Source of the DNA: Andeanibacterium sp036384795
GTDB lineage: Bacteria; Pseudomonadota; Alphaproteobacteria; Sphingomonadales; Sphingomonadaceae
Assembly (NCBI GenBank): GCA_036384795.1
Contig: DASVLP010000070.1
Location: forward strand, 1 to 64,000
Direction of reading: 5' to 3'
DNA length: 64,000 nt
Positions 48,144 through 57,269 of this stretch are shown here, piece by piece. Position 1 is the stretch's first letter; each line of letters opens with the position of its first letter. The position numbers and the translations under genes are program-made. The notes below the pieces were generated by a model. It saw only the letters and a program-made list of their open reading frames with translations, was not told where the DNA came from and made no database searches.

Positions 48144-49597
48144 GGCGCGCCGAGCGGATTGCTCACCGGCGGCAGCAACGGATTGCCTTGCAGCCGCTTG
48201 AGCGGCGGCAGCGACCCTCCCGCCTCGTTTAGCTTTGGCGCCGGCGCCGGCGCGGCGTTCGGATCGAGCACGCGCCAGACGATGTTGCCGGTATCGTCGC
48301 TGACCAGCAACGCGCCGGTCTTGTCCCACGCAACCCAGGTCGGGCGGCCCTTGGTGGTGCCGTCCGGGTTGAGGAACCCGGTCAGCACCGGCACCGGCTT
48401 GCCCAGCGGGTTGCCGCGCGTGTCGAACTTCACGAACACCACGTCGTAGCCCGACGGCGGCTTGCGGTTCCACGAGCCGTGGCGGGCGATGAACGCGCCT
48501 TGCGCGAATGCTGCGCTCATCCGGCTGCCACCTTGGGTGAAGGCGAGACCGAGTGCCGCCACGTGCGGGCCGAGCGCGAATTCGGGCCGGCGGGTGTAGT
48601 CGATCAGGAAGTTCGGCATCGGCCAGTTCACCCGCTCGTCGATCTTGTTGCCCCAATAGACCCACGGCCAGCCGTACTGCGCGCCTACGGGCACGTTGGT
48701 GAGATAATCGGGCACCAGGTCAGAGCCGAGCTGGTCGCGTTCGTTGACGGTCACCCACAGTTCGCCCGACCACGGATTCCACGCGAGGCCGTTCGGATTG
48801 CGCAAGCCGCCGGCGTATTCGCGGTGCGAGCCGCTGGCGATGTCGTATTCGTGGATCGCCGCGCGGTTCTTCTCCGCATCCATCCCCGCGTCGGCGATGT
48901 TCGAGGACGAGCCGACCGCGATGTAGAGCTTGGTCCCGTCGGGGCTGAGGAGGATGTTGCGCATCCAGTGGTTGCCCGCAGGCGGCAGGTCCATCAGCTT
49001 CCTGGGCTCTCCGGTGATCGCCAGTGCGCCGAGCTGATAGTCGAACTGCAGCAGCGCGTCGTGATCGGCGACGTAGAGCTTGCCGTCGCGCCAGGCCATT
49101 CCCGAGGGGGAGGAGAGATGCGCGCGCAGCACGTGGCTGGTTTCGGCCACCCCGTCGCCGTCGGCATCGCGCAGCAAGACGATCTTGTCCGGTGAAGGCT
49201 CGGCGGCGCCGGCCGCGCTGAACAGGTACTTGGCGACGAGGTTGGTAAGCCAGCTGCCGCCGGCGACGACCCGCGCGGGGGCGTTGCTCTCGGCCACCAG
49301 AACGTCGCCATTGGGAAGCGTGTAGATCACCCGCGGATGATCAAGCCCGGCGGCGAAGCGATTGACCTTCAGCCCGGCCGCGGGCGTGGGCGCCTGATCG
49401 GCCTTCCAGCCGACCGGCTTGGCGATCGCCACCGTCGGGATCACCTGCGAATCGGGCGCATGGAGCTTGGGATCGGCCCCGGTGACGTCCGCAACCGAAT
49501 AGTCCGCCGGAACGCCGCGGGTGAACCACCAGCCAAGCGCGATCAGGATCACCACGAGGACCGCGACCACGATCAGGATCTTCTTGAGGATGCGCAT
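48140..49597 (-). CDS. PQQ-dependent sugar dehydrogenase-like (sorbosone dehydrogenase family) protein
   Basis: A 485-residue protein with an N-terminal membrane anchor (residues 5-24, ILIVVAVLVVILIALGWWF) and a six-bladed beta-propeller of the soluble glucose dehydrogenase/sorbosone dehydrogenase type (GLDHPRVIYTLPNGDVLVAE, SSPSGMAW, GLRNPNGLAWNP, GYDVVFVKFD). A DADGDGVAE segment looks like a calcium-binding loop. Oxidises a sugar or aldehyde in the periplasm if PQQ is available; no PQQ genes are in the window. Confidence 0.85.
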   Translation of the reverse strand: MRILKKILIVVAVLVVILIALGWWFTRGVPADYSVADVTGADPKLHAPDSQVIPTVAIAKPVGWKADQAPTPAAGLKVNRFAAGLDHPRVIYTLPNGDVLVAESNAPARVVAGGSWLTNLVAKYLFSAAGAAEPSPDKIVLLRDADGDGVAETSHVLRAHLSSPSGMAWRDGKLYVADHDALLQFDYQLGALAITGEPRKLMDLPPAGNHWMRNILLSPDGTKLYIAVGSSSNIADAGMDAEKNRAAIHEYDIASGSHREYAGGLRNPNGLAWNPWSGELWVTVNERDQLGSDLVPDYLTNVPVGAQYGWPWVYWGNKIDERVNWPMPNFLIDYTRRPEFALGPHVAALGLAFTQGGSRMSAAFAQGAFIARHGSWNRKPPSGYDVVFVKFDTRGNPLGKPVPVLTGFLNPDGTTKGRPTWVAWDKTGALLVSDDTGNIVWRVLDPNAAPAPAPKLNEAGGSLPPLKRLQGNPLLPPVSNPLGAP

Positions 49598-49680
49598 CGC
49601 TCTCGTCTCCGTTGCCGTCGGCGCGGGAATAGGCGGGACGCATCTTGGCGGCAACAGCGCTTCGCTGATAGGGCGCCGGC

Positions 49681-50163
49681 ATGTACGAGTTCGCCCCCGA
49701 TCCCGCCGCGTCGGTCGACGCGCTTTATGCAGACCTGCGCGCGGCAGCCGACGCCGTGACTGCGGGCGAGCCGGATGCGGTGGCCAACATGGCCAATGCG
49801 GCGGCGCTGATCTGGCAGTTCGTCCCGCGGCTCAATTGGGCGGGCTTCTACCGCCTGCTCGGCGACGAACTGGTGCTCGGGCCGTTCATCGGCAAGCCGG
49901 CCTGCATCCGGATCGCCCTGGGCCAGGGAGTGTGCGGGGCGGCGGCGCGGACCGGCGAGACGCAGCTGGTCGACGATGTGCACGCGTTTCCCGGCCATAT
50001 CGCCTGCGACGCCGCGAGCCGATCGGAACTCGTCGTCCCGGTGATGCGCAAGGGCCGCGCGGTCGCGGTGATCGATCTCGACAGTCCGGAGCTCGCCAGG
50101 TTCGGTGCCGCCGACGCCGCCGGGATCGAAGCGCTCGCGGCAGTGCTCGCGGATCGCATCTGA
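49681..50163 (+). CDS. msrC: Free methionine-(R)-sulfoxide reductase (GAF domain)
   Basis: A 160-residue GAF-domain enzyme matching fRMsr/MsrC. The three conserved cysteines are in GKPACIRI, GVCGAAA and HIACDAAS, and a substrate-binding SELVVPVM segment follows. It reduces the R-sulfoxide of free methionine. With MsrA (4451-5125) this gives the window two different methionine-sulfoxide repair enzymes. Confidence 0.92.
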   Translation: MYEFAPDPAASVDALYADLRAAADAVTAGEPDAVANMANAAALIWQFVPRLNWAGFYRLLGDELVLGPFIGKPACIRIALGQGVCGAAARTGETQLVDDVHAFPGHIACDAASRSELVVPVMRKGRAVAVIDLDSPELARFGAADAAGIEALAAVLADRI

Positions 50164-50291
50164 CGCCCCGAAACGGGACATGCCCAAGAGCGCGCTTTGG
50201 CTTTGTGCGGCTCGCGATGCTAAATTTCGGGTTAACTAACGCGCCCGATTCTTCCCGTACCGTGGGAGGCGGCCAGCACAGGGGATCTGCG

Positions 50292-51041
50292 ATGCATCAC
50301 GTCCGCCCGTCGTTCCTTATCGCCATCGCCGGTCTCGCGGTCGTCGCCGCTCCGGCCATGGCACAGCAAGCGCCCGCTCTGCCGCCAGTCGCCGGCGCGG
50401 ATTATGCCTCGCAGTCCGATGAGGGCGGAGCGCAGGACGCAGGCTGGCGCGACCACGATGCGGGCGAGAGCGGATGGCATCATGCGCCGGCGTGGGGCGA
50501 CGGGCCTCCGCCCCCGCCCGCCGAACCGGGCCCGGGGCCTGGCTGGCACGATGGCCCCCCGCCCCCGATGCATCCGGGGATGCGGCCGGGCTTTCCGCCG
50601 CAGCCGGGCGAGCCGCGGATGGGGTACAACCGCGAGGAGCGCGCTGGCTGGCTCGACGAATGCACGCGCCGGATGGGCGGCGAGCGCGCCGAGCGCGATC
50701 GTGACGCGAACCGGGCGCGCGGCGAATGCGAAGCCTACCTCGAGCGGTATGAGGCGAGCTATCGCGGCGGCGGTTACGGGCAGAACTGGTATTATGGCGG
50801 CGGCTACGCGCAGCCCGCGCCGGCGGGGATGATGTGGGTGCCGATCGTGATGCCGGCACAGAACTGCTGTTGCCGCGACAAGCCGAAGGTGCGCACGATC
50901 GTCACCGAGGAAGAGGTGCCGCAAGAGGTGGTCACTTACGAAAGAGTGCCCACAAAGGTCGTCCGCACGAAATACACCAAGTACACCAAGACGGTGCCGG
51001 TGAAGAATATCAAGCAGCGTTCGCCCAAGTCGACCAAATAG
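50292..51041 (+). CDS. Secreted proline/glycine/tyrosine-rich protein with basic C-terminus
   Basis: A 249-residue protein. A clear signal peptide (cleavage near AMAQ, residue 25) is followed by a low-complexity PPPPPAEPGPGPG / MHPGMRPGFPP part (60-110), a charged helical stretch (ERDRDANRARGECEAYL), a glycine/tyrosine stretch, a cysteine cluster NCCCRDK, and a basic C-terminus with a TKYTKYTKTVP repeat. No family recognised. GGGGA lies 7 bases before the ATG. It ends 3 bases before the convergent usher-like gene; it could be a surface protein of the same system, but this is only suggested by position. Confidence 0.7.
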   Translation: MHHVRPSFLIAIAGLAVVAAPAMAQQAPALPPVAGADYASQSDEGGAQDAGWRDHDAGESGWHHAPAWGDGPPPPPAEPGPGPGWHDGPPPPMHPGMRPGFPPQPGEPRMGYNREERAGWLDECTRRMGGERAERDRDANRARGECEAYLERYEASYRGGGYGQNWYYGGGYAQPAPAGMMWVPIVMPAQNCCCRDKPKVRTIVTEEEVPQEVVTYERVPTKVVRTKYTKYTKTVPVKNIKQRSPKSTK

Positions 51042-51044
51042 CGA

Positions 51045-53750
51045 CTACGATTTCCCTTCTGCGACGGGCCGATCGCTGCGAGCAATGCCGTCGGGCTTGA
51101 GCCGCACGATTCCCAGCCGCTGGACGTCCTTGTCGTGCGACAGGACCAGGTCGTTCGCGAGCCCCCGTGCGGCCGCCAGCGCCTTGGCGCTGCTGGCGGC
51201 GAGGCGCAGCGCATAGCGGCCGTAGGGCACCGCCTCGAACAGGAAGTAGCCATCGTATTCGGTGGCCGCCGTCGCCGCGACATCGCCTTTCGCATCGACC
51301 AGCTCGAGCTGCACGCCGCCGCGCGGCGCGCCGGAAAGATCGTGGACCGTGCCTTCGATTTCACCGGTGGGCGAAAGCGGAAGCGCGATCGACGCAGCGA
51401 TGCCCGGGCGCGGAGTGACCACGATTCCCTTGCCTTGCGGCTGGAGATATGGGTCCGGCAGGCTGCCGGTGTCGATCGAAACCAGCACCGGCACGAACGG
51501 CTTCATCCCTTCGATGATCGTGTGCCCGTTCTTGTCGGTCGGCTGCTTGCTTTCGACGTACCCCGCCTCGACCTGGACGCCGGACAGCGGTTGCTCGCCA
51601 GGCGACAGCACGCCGTCGCCATTGTCGTCGCGGAACACCGTCACCGCCGTTTCGCCGGTGCGCGCGAGCTTCTCGCTGCTGAAGCGCACGCCGCCGTTCG
51701 CCGGGTTCGGGCCGATGCTGAAGGCGAGCGAAACGCCCGCCCCGATCGTCCCGTCGCTGCTGATCCGGCCATCGGCCTGGAGCGCGAAGCGGTCGAACGT
51801 CCGCACGTAACCGACGTCGAAATCGGTGCGATGATAGCTCAACTGATAGGCTAGCTCGGCGCGCAAGTCCGACCGCTCTCCGAGCGGGATCTCGCCGACC
51901 ACGCTGGCGGTCTGCAGGCCCTTGTCGGGCCCGGTCAGGCGGTATTCCAGCTCGCCGCGCACGTTGGCCTTTCCGATCCGCGTGTTGGCGAGCAGGTTCA
52001 CCCGCATCCCATCGTTCGTCGCGGGCGGGCCATAGGGCTTTTCTGTCCAGAGCTCGCCCAACTCGGCGGTGAACGAAACCTTCGGAATGTTCAGCGATCC
52101 GCGAATTAACCATTCGTTTACTTTGGAGCCGTCGCGATCGAGTTCGCGCCGGGCCTGGAGCTGGACCGGCACCACGGTACGCCCGAGCTTGAGGGTCGTA
52201 TCCATGCCCAGCCTGGTCTCGCCACGCATCTGCGGCTCGATCACGTCGCTTTCGTAGGCGCCGTCGATCCAGAACGTCTCCGCGGTGAAATTGACTTTGC
52301 CGATCTTGCCCAAGGCCTGGGCCTGGTAGGCCCTTCCGCGGCCGAGCGACTGCGAAGCCGAAAGCTCGACCAGAGCCGGCCCCACCGCGCGCCGCAGGTT
52401 GGTTTCCAGATAGGTGTGGCGGGTGCCGCGAACCACCAGGCTCTGGGCATTGGCCGCGAGCATCATGCGGTCGTCGATGCCGTGCTCGACGCCGACACCC
52501 CAGCGCCAGCCGGTGTTCGGATCCACGATCTCACGCCCGAATTCGAGCAAGTCGCGGCCTTCCTCGATCACGCCGGCCCAATAATACGTCTGACCCGGCT
52601 TGATGCTTTGAGTCCCGACCGGGACCGAACTCGTTTCGCGGCGAATCTGCCCCTGCGGCCCATACAGCACGACTTCGAAGTCGTTGTTGCCGAAGTAGAG
52701 CTCGACATCGTCGAATTCATATCGACCGTCGGCGCTGTCCCCCTGGAACGCGATCAGCTGGCCGTTGCGATAGAGTTCGGCATCCCAGCCCGTGGGCATC
52801 GCCCCGCGAATGGTGGTGGTCGAGAACGACGCCGGCTGCTGAGCGGGCTTGTTCGAGATCGTCGCGCCGCGGCCGATCCCGCTGAGCCCCGCCAGGGTGC
52901 CGGTCTCGGTCTCGACATCGCCGATCGCCACCTTTGTCGCGTGCAGCGGGCCGAGCAGCCCGCCCTTGGGATCGTAGCGATAGGCTTCGAGCTGCAGCGA
53001 TTGCGGCGCGCCGGAGGGATCGGAGGCGAAGCGGGCGTCCACGCTCGCACCGGCGACTTCGCCGCTGGCGTAGATCTCGTAACTCGAGGTGCGCTGCGCG
53101 CGCCCGCCGGCGTATTGGTCGAGGCGGAAGTTGACCACCACGTCGGCTGACGGCGCGCGCAGCGCCTTATAGGGCAGGTCTGCCTGCGGCAGTTGCGACA
53201 GATCGAATTCGACCTTCTTATGAAGTCGCGCCGCACGACTTCTGCGCTCGAGCGCTTCCATGAACGGTAGCGGCTGCTGGCTGTCGAGCTTGAGGATCAG
53301 ATTGTAGGGATCGGGCGTGAACTGCGCGCCGAACCAGGCGGACAGCGATTTCGCATCGACGCACCAGCCTTCGGGCGTGTCGTAGATTTCACCCGGCGCC
53401 AGCGCGTTGCGCATGTTCACGATTTGTACCGTATTGGAATCGCGATCGATTGTGAAGGTCTGGCTCTCCGCGAACAGCCAGCCGGTTGCGCGGCGCGACT
53501 TTGTGTCGAGCCGCACCGGCAGGTCGAGCGCCTGAATGATGTCGCCGAGGTCGACGCAGATGCCGCGATCGGTGCGATAGCCGCGAATGTCGCCGTCGAG
53601 CTGATATTGCTTCACGTGCAATTGGAACAGCAGCGCGTCATCGTCGTTCGCCTTCCACCCCGCGGCTGCGGCCGGCGAGGCGCCCAGAACGGCGAATGCC
53701 GCCGCGACGAGCGCGGCGGCAAACCGTTTCCAGGGACGAAATAGGTGCAT
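51045..53750 (-). CDS. Large usher-like outer-membrane protein
   Basis: A 901-residue exported protein. After a signal peptide (about 1-29) comes an N-terminal domain, then a region that includes AELYRNGQLIAFQ and GNNDFEVVLYGPQGQIRRE, which resemble usher plug and beta-barrel segments. The middle (500-700) shows amphipathic alternating beta-strands. The C-terminus carries an SdrD-B-like DDNGDGVLSPGEQPLSGVQV module and a carboxypeptidase-regulatory-like GTVHDLSGAPRGGVQLEL module. It is the third gene after a DUF4402 protein and a fimbrial-type chaperone, so it is probably an outer-membrane usher for their export. Usher motifs are weak; the assignment is mainly by context. Confidence 0.7.
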   Translation of the reverse strand: MHLFRPWKRFAAALVAAAFAVLGASPAAAAGWKANDDDALLFQLHVKQYQLDGDIRGYRTDRGICVDLGDIIQALDLPVRLDTKSRRATGWLFAESQTFTIDRDSNTVQIVNMRNALAPGEIYDTPEGWCVDAKSLSAWFGAQFTPDPYNLILKLDSQQPLPFMEALERRSRAARLHKKVEFDLSQLPQADLPYKALRAPSADVVVNFRLDQYAGGRAQRTSSYEIYASGEVAGASVDARFASDPSGAPQSLQLEAYRYDPKGGLLGPLHATKVAIGDVETETGTLAGLSGIGRGATISNKPAQQPASFSTTTIRGAMPTGWDAELYRNGQLIAFQGDSADGRYEFDDVELYFGNNDFEVVLYGPQGQIRRETSSVPVGTQSIKPGQTYYWAGVIEEGRDLLEFGREIVDPNTGWRWGVGVEHGIDDRMMLAANAQSLVVRGTRHTYLETNLRRAVGPALVELSASQSLGRGRAYQAQALGKIGKVNFTAETFWIDGAYESDVIEPQMRGETRLGMDTTLKLGRTVVPVQLQARRELDRDGSKVNEWLIRGSLNIPKVSFTAELGELWTEKPYGPPATNDGMRVNLLANTRIGKANVRGELEYRLTGPDKGLQTASVVGEIPLGERSDLRAELAYQLSYHRTDFDVGYVRTFDRFALQADGRISSDGTIGAGVSLAFSIGPNPANGGVRFSSEKLARTGETAVTVFRDDNGDGVLSPGEQPLSGVQVEAGYVESKQPTDKNGHTIIEGMKPFVPVLVSIDTGSLPDPYLQPQGKGIVVTPRPGIAASIALPLSPTGEIEGTVHDLSGAPRGGVQLELVDAKGDVAATAATEYDGYFLFEAVPYGRYALRLAASSAKALAAARGLANDLVLSHDKDVQRLGIVRLKPDGIARSDRPVAEGKS

Positions 53751-53781
53751 GGCTCAGGCCGCGGCTCGCCGATCGAGGGGC

Positions 53782-54630
53782 TTAGCCGAGAGTTCCTTCG
53801 ACCGACGCCAGCAGGCCCCCGCCGTTTTCGGGAAGCTCGCGGTATTCGACCTTGACCGGCCCCTTCATCGCGGCGGCCTGGTCGGCCGTCAGCGGCAGCG
53901 CGAGCTTGCGATGCGTGATTTCGGGGTAGATCGCGATTCCCCGCGCGAGGAACACCGGGTCGGACTGCCCCGGCTTCACCACGCGGATCTCGCCGAACAC
54001 CGACGCGGTCCCGCTGCGCGCCATGTCGAGCTCCAAGGCCGGCCCGTCGGGGCGCTGCTCGATTTGCGGATTGCTGATCGCCGCGGTCGCTTCGAGGTTG
54101 CCCTTGCGGATGATGATCGGGATCGCGATGCTGTAGACCGGGATCAACTGGATCTTGAGCTGTTGATCCGCACCCGCCTGGGCCTGCTCTCCCACGGGAG
54201 CGACCGGCGGCAGGCCGTTGAACGACAGGTGGATGCGGTATTCGCCATCCGGCAGGTCGGCGAGCGGCCGTGCGGTGACGCGCAGCACTTGGGGCTGGCC
54301 CGGCGGCAGGACGACCTGGCGCGGGAAATAGCGGATCATGTCCTCGGCCGCCTTTTCGGTGGCGTTGGCGTCCTTGTCGTCAACTTCCTCGAGGCTGCCG
54401 TCCTCGGTCATCCGCTTGAGCTGGACGCTGATGCGATAAGTCGCCTCCTTGTCGCCAACATTGCTCAGCACGACTTCGGCGGTGCCGCGGTTGTCGATGA
54501 TCACCCTGGTCGGGGCGACCAGCAGATCACCTTGGGCGCAGGACGGCGCGGCCGCGAGCAATCCGGCGACGGCAAAGACCCCCACGAGTGCGCGAGCGGC
54601 GAATTTGGCTTTAAGCGGAAGGCGATACAT
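53782..54630 (-). CDS. Periplasmic fimbrial-type chaperone-like protein
   Basis: A 282-residue exported protein with a signal peptide ending near APSCAQG (about residue 32). The mature protein starts DLLVAPTRVIIDNRGTAEVVLSNVG, the classical first Ig-like domain of pilus chaperones, followed by RYFPRQVVLPPGQPQVLRV, the subunit-binding strand, and a second Ig-like domain. It should hold pilin-like subunits in the periplasm. The ATG at 54630 is preceded by AGGAGAG. It is 31 bases before the usher-like gene. Confidence 0.82.
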   Translation of the reverse strand: MYRLPLKAKFAARALVGVFAVAGLLAAAPSCAQGDLLVAPTRVIIDNRGTAEVVLSNVGDKEATYRISVQLKRMTEDGSLEEVDDKDANATEKAAEDMIRYFPRQVVLPPGQPQVLRVTARPLADLPDGEYRIHLSFNGLPPVAPVGEQAQAGADQQLKIQLIPVYSIAIPIIIRKGNLEATAAISNPQIEQRPDGPALELDMARSGTASVFGEIRVVKPGQSDPVFLARGIAIYPEITHRKLALPLTADQAAAMKGPVKVEYRELPENGGGLLASVEGTLG

Positions 54631-54747
54631 CGCGGTGTCTCTCTCCTGAACCATTCCCGCCAGAGGGCGGGCGCATCGGTAATTTCCCGTAGGTCCTAGG
54701 GTTTCAGGGTTAAGATCGTGCTAACGATGTTTTGCCGATCCAAAGGC

Positions 54748-54783
54748 AAAGGCCGCACCCGGTTGCCCGGATGCGGCCTTCGA
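54748..54783 (-). terminator. Strong hairpin between the DUF4402 and chaperone genes
   Basis: On the minus strand AAGGCCGCATCCGG and CCGGGTGCGGCCTT pair around a short loop, followed by TGCCTTT. One internal mismatch. As the pilin-like gene lies upstream, this hairpin would make its message more abundant than the chaperone and usher messages, as in many fimbrial operons. Confidence 0.75.
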
Positions 54784-54823
54784 AACACCTCACCGCGAGC
54801 GACTGCCCGCGAGAATGGATCGC

Positions 54824-55321
54824 TTACTGGTAGGCGACGTTCACGTCGAACGTGCCGTTGTAAGTGCCGGCCTGCTGGCCATTGGCAACCGCCAGCGTAC
54901 CGCCGACGGTGAAGTTGTACGCGCCGCCGGTGAGCGTGCCGGTGGCCGAGCTGAGCGCCAGGCCGGTCACGTTCATCGTGTGGCCCGAGCCGTCCGACAG
55001 TGAGGTAGACGTGCTCGGCAGCGAGATGTTGATGTTCGCGCCGGTGTTGCCATTGGCATGCAGAGCCGCCGCGGCCTGGGTGCCGGTGCAGGTCAGCGAG
55101 GCCGAGCAAGTGACCGCGCCGGCGGCAGTGATCGCCACGGTGCCGGCGCTCGACGCGGAGATCGTGCCGAAGTTCAGCGGGCTATCCGCATGAAGCTGGA
55201 GCGAATCAAGGATCGTCGCGGTAGCGGCGGCCGAAGCAGTGGCCGCATTGGCCGTACCGGCCATGCCCATCGCGGCGACAAGAGCGACGCCCGCGGCGCC
55301 GATACGGAACTTGTTGAACAT
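54824..55321 (-). CDS. DUF4402 pilin-like secreted protein
   Basis: A 165-residue protein with a signal peptide (cleavage near TANAA, residue 27) and a low-complexity, alanine/serine/threonine/glycine-rich beta domain typical of DUF4402 proteins (LNFGTISASSAGTVAITAAG; GTFDVNVAYQ at the end). It has two cysteines (TCSASLTC). Its C-terminal beta-strand ending in aromatic-Gln resembles chaperone-bound pilin ends. The ATG at 55321 is preceded by AGGGA. First gene of the chaperone/usher-like locus. Confidence 0.83.
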   Translation of the reverse strand: MFNKFRIGAAGVALVAAMGMAGTANAATASAAATATILDSLQLHADSPLNFGTISASSAGTVAITAAGAVTCSASLTCTGTQAAAALHANGNTGANINISLPSTSTSLSDGSGHTMNVTGLALSSATGTLTGGAYNFTVGGTLAVANGQQAGTYNGTFDVNVAYQ

Positions 55322-55518
55322 TATCTGGTCCCTTCCAAGCATTTATATTGCCCGCGAGGCACCCCTGTGACCCCGCCGCACGGACCGAGCTTGGCCCGTC
55401 CGATAAGGGCTTTTACGTGGTGGGCCGTTCAACCTTTACTTGCGAACGTGGTTAACAACGTAAGAATTTCGCATTAACCCAATCTCTGCAGTTCGGCCCT
55501 GCGCGAAAGTAATTCCCT

Positions 55519-56496
55519 TTAAATTCCGCCGCCTGTGAGCCGCTGGCAAATCAGGTCGAGCTGATCGAGCGTGCGATAGCGGATCGTCACCGCACCTGAT
55601 CGCGGATCGGCGTCGGTATTTATGCGTACCGGCAAGCCGAGGAATTCCTCCAGGTGGTTCTGGACTGCGGCGATGTCCGCGTTGTCCCCCGGGGGGCCCG
55701 GCGCTCTGCGCTCGGCTCCCGTCACCGAGCGGTTCGCAGGTTTGCGCGCCAAACGCTCGACTTCCCGTACCGACAGCCCTTTGGCAACCGCCTCCGCTGC
55801 CAGTTCTGCGGCCCGTTCGTGGCCGATCAGCGCGCGGGCGTGCCCCATCGAGAGCCGCCCCGCTTCGAGATGCGCGATCACTTGCTCGGGCAGCGACAAA
55901 AGCCGCTGGAGATTGGCGACATGGCTGCGCGATTTTTCGACCAGCCGCGCGATCTCGGCCTGGGTCAGCCCTTCGTCCTCGGCCAGCCGATGATAGGCAC
56001 GAGCTTCCTCTACAGGATTGAGATCTTCGCGCTGGATGTTCTCGATCAGCGCGATCGCCATCACGTCGCGCTCGCCCAGATCGCGAATTAGTGCTGGAAT
56101 TTCATGTAGTTGTGCCTTCTGCGCGGCCCTCCAGCGGCGTTCGCCGGCGACCAGTTGATAACCGCCTTCGTACGGCCGGACGATCACCGGCTGGATCACC
56201 CCGCGGGTCGCGATCGATCCGGCGAGCTCGTCGAGCGCGGCTTCGTCGAAATGGCGGCGCGGCTGGTTGGGGTGCGGCTTGATTGCCGAGACGGCGAGGT
56301 TTGCCAGGCCGCTGCGGGGCGCGCCGGCTTCGGAGCTTCGCGCCGCAGCGCCCCCGGCGTCGATTGGCCGGCCTTGCGTCACCAGCGGCTCTTCGCGCCG
56401 CGCCTCGCCCATCAGGGCGCCCAAGCCGCGGCCCAGGCGTCGCGGCGGAAGCTTCGCTTGCGCGCCCGATTTGGTGGGGCCGTCCTGCTCGTTCAT
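55519..56496 (-). CDS. parB: Chromosome-partitioning protein ParB
   Basis: A 325-residue ParB. The N-terminal CTPase/ParB box has PNQPRRHFDEAALDELAGSI and GERRWRAAQKA; the central helix-turn-helix domain has LTQAEIARLVEKSRSHVANLQRLL; a C-terminal dimerisation domain ends the protein. It binds parS and spreads on nearby DNA. The ATG overlaps the parA TGA (ATGA). Three parS sites lie within 3.4 kb upstream. Confidence 0.97.
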   Translation of the reverse strand: MNEQDGPTKSGAQAKLPPRRLGRGLGALMGEARREEPLVTQGRPIDAGGAAARSSEAGAPRSGLANLAVSAIKPHPNQPRRHFDEAALDELAGSIATRGVIQPVIVRPYEGGYQLVAGERRWRAAQKAQLHEIPALIRDLGERDVMAIALIENIQREDLNPVEEARAYHRLAEDEGLTQAEIARLVEKSRSHVANLQRLLSLPEQVIAHLEAGRLSMGHARALIGHERAAELAAEAVAKGLSVREVERLARKPANRSVTGAERRAPGPPGDNADIAAVQNHLEEFLGLPVRINTDADPRSGAVTIRYRTLDQLDLICQRLTGGGI

Positions 56497-57269
56497 GCGG
56501 CTTTCCTCCTTTCGGGCAGCCGTCCGATCAGCTCGCGCGCCAAGGCCATGTAGGCGCGGCTACCGGCGCAGCCGTGATCGTAGACCAGCGCCGGCAAACC
56601 GTGGCTCGGCGCTTCGGACAGCCGCACATTGCGCGGAATCACCGATTCGAACACCAGATTGCCAAGGCATTCGCGCACGTCGTCGGCAACCTGGTCGGTC
56701 AAGCGATTGCGCCGATCGAACATCGTCAGTGCAACGCCGACGATGCCCAGTTCGGCGTTGAACAGCTGCTGCACCCGTTCGACTGTCTGCAACAGCTGGC
56801 TGAGCCCTTCGAGCGCGAAGAATTCGCATTGCAACGGAACCAGCAGAGTATCGGCAGCGGTCAGCGCGTTCAGCGTGAGCAATCCGAGCGACGGGGGGCA
56901 ATCGATGAAGCAGATTTCGTGGGCACGGTGGCCGTCCAGCGCCGCCCGCAGGCGGCCGGTGCGGTCGTCGATCCCGACCAGCTCGACTTCGGCTCCGCTG
57001 AGATCGACCGTGGCAGGGATCACGTCGAGCCCGGGGATGGCGGTCGGAACGATCGCTTCGGGAAGCGCTGCATCCCCCATCAACACGTCGTAACTCGACA
57101 CCCGGCGTTGCGGCGCGTCGATCCCGATGCCGGTCGAGGCGTTTCCTTGCGGATCGAGGTCGATCAGCAGCGTTTTCCAGCCGGTTGCCGCCATCGCGGT
57201 CGCGATATTGATCGCGGTGGTGGTTTTGCCCACTCCGCCCTTCTGGTTTGCGATAGCTATGCGGATCAC
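56493..57269 (-). CDS. parA: Chromosome-partitioning ATPase ParA
   Basis: A 258-residue Walker-type ATPase with the deviant Walker A KGGVGKTT (residues 10-17) and IDCPPSLG. It moves the ParB-parS complex to the new cell pole. The GTG at 57269 is chosen because it overlaps the rsmG stop (GTGA), fixing the start; no ATG start exists nearby. Operon with rsmG and parB. Confidence 0.97.
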   Translation of the reverse strand: MIRIAIANQKGGVGKTTTAINIATAMAATGWKTLLIDLDPQGNASTGIGIDAPQRRVSSYDVLMGDAALPEAIVPTAIPGLDVIPATVDLSGAEVELVGIDDRTGRLRAALDGHRAHEICFIDCPPSLGLLTLNALTAADTLLVPLQCEFFALEGLSQLLQTVERVQQLFNAELGIVGVALTMFDRRNRLTDQVADDVRECLGNLVFESVIPRNVRLSEAPSHGLPALVYDHGCAGSRAYMALARELIGRLPERRKAA

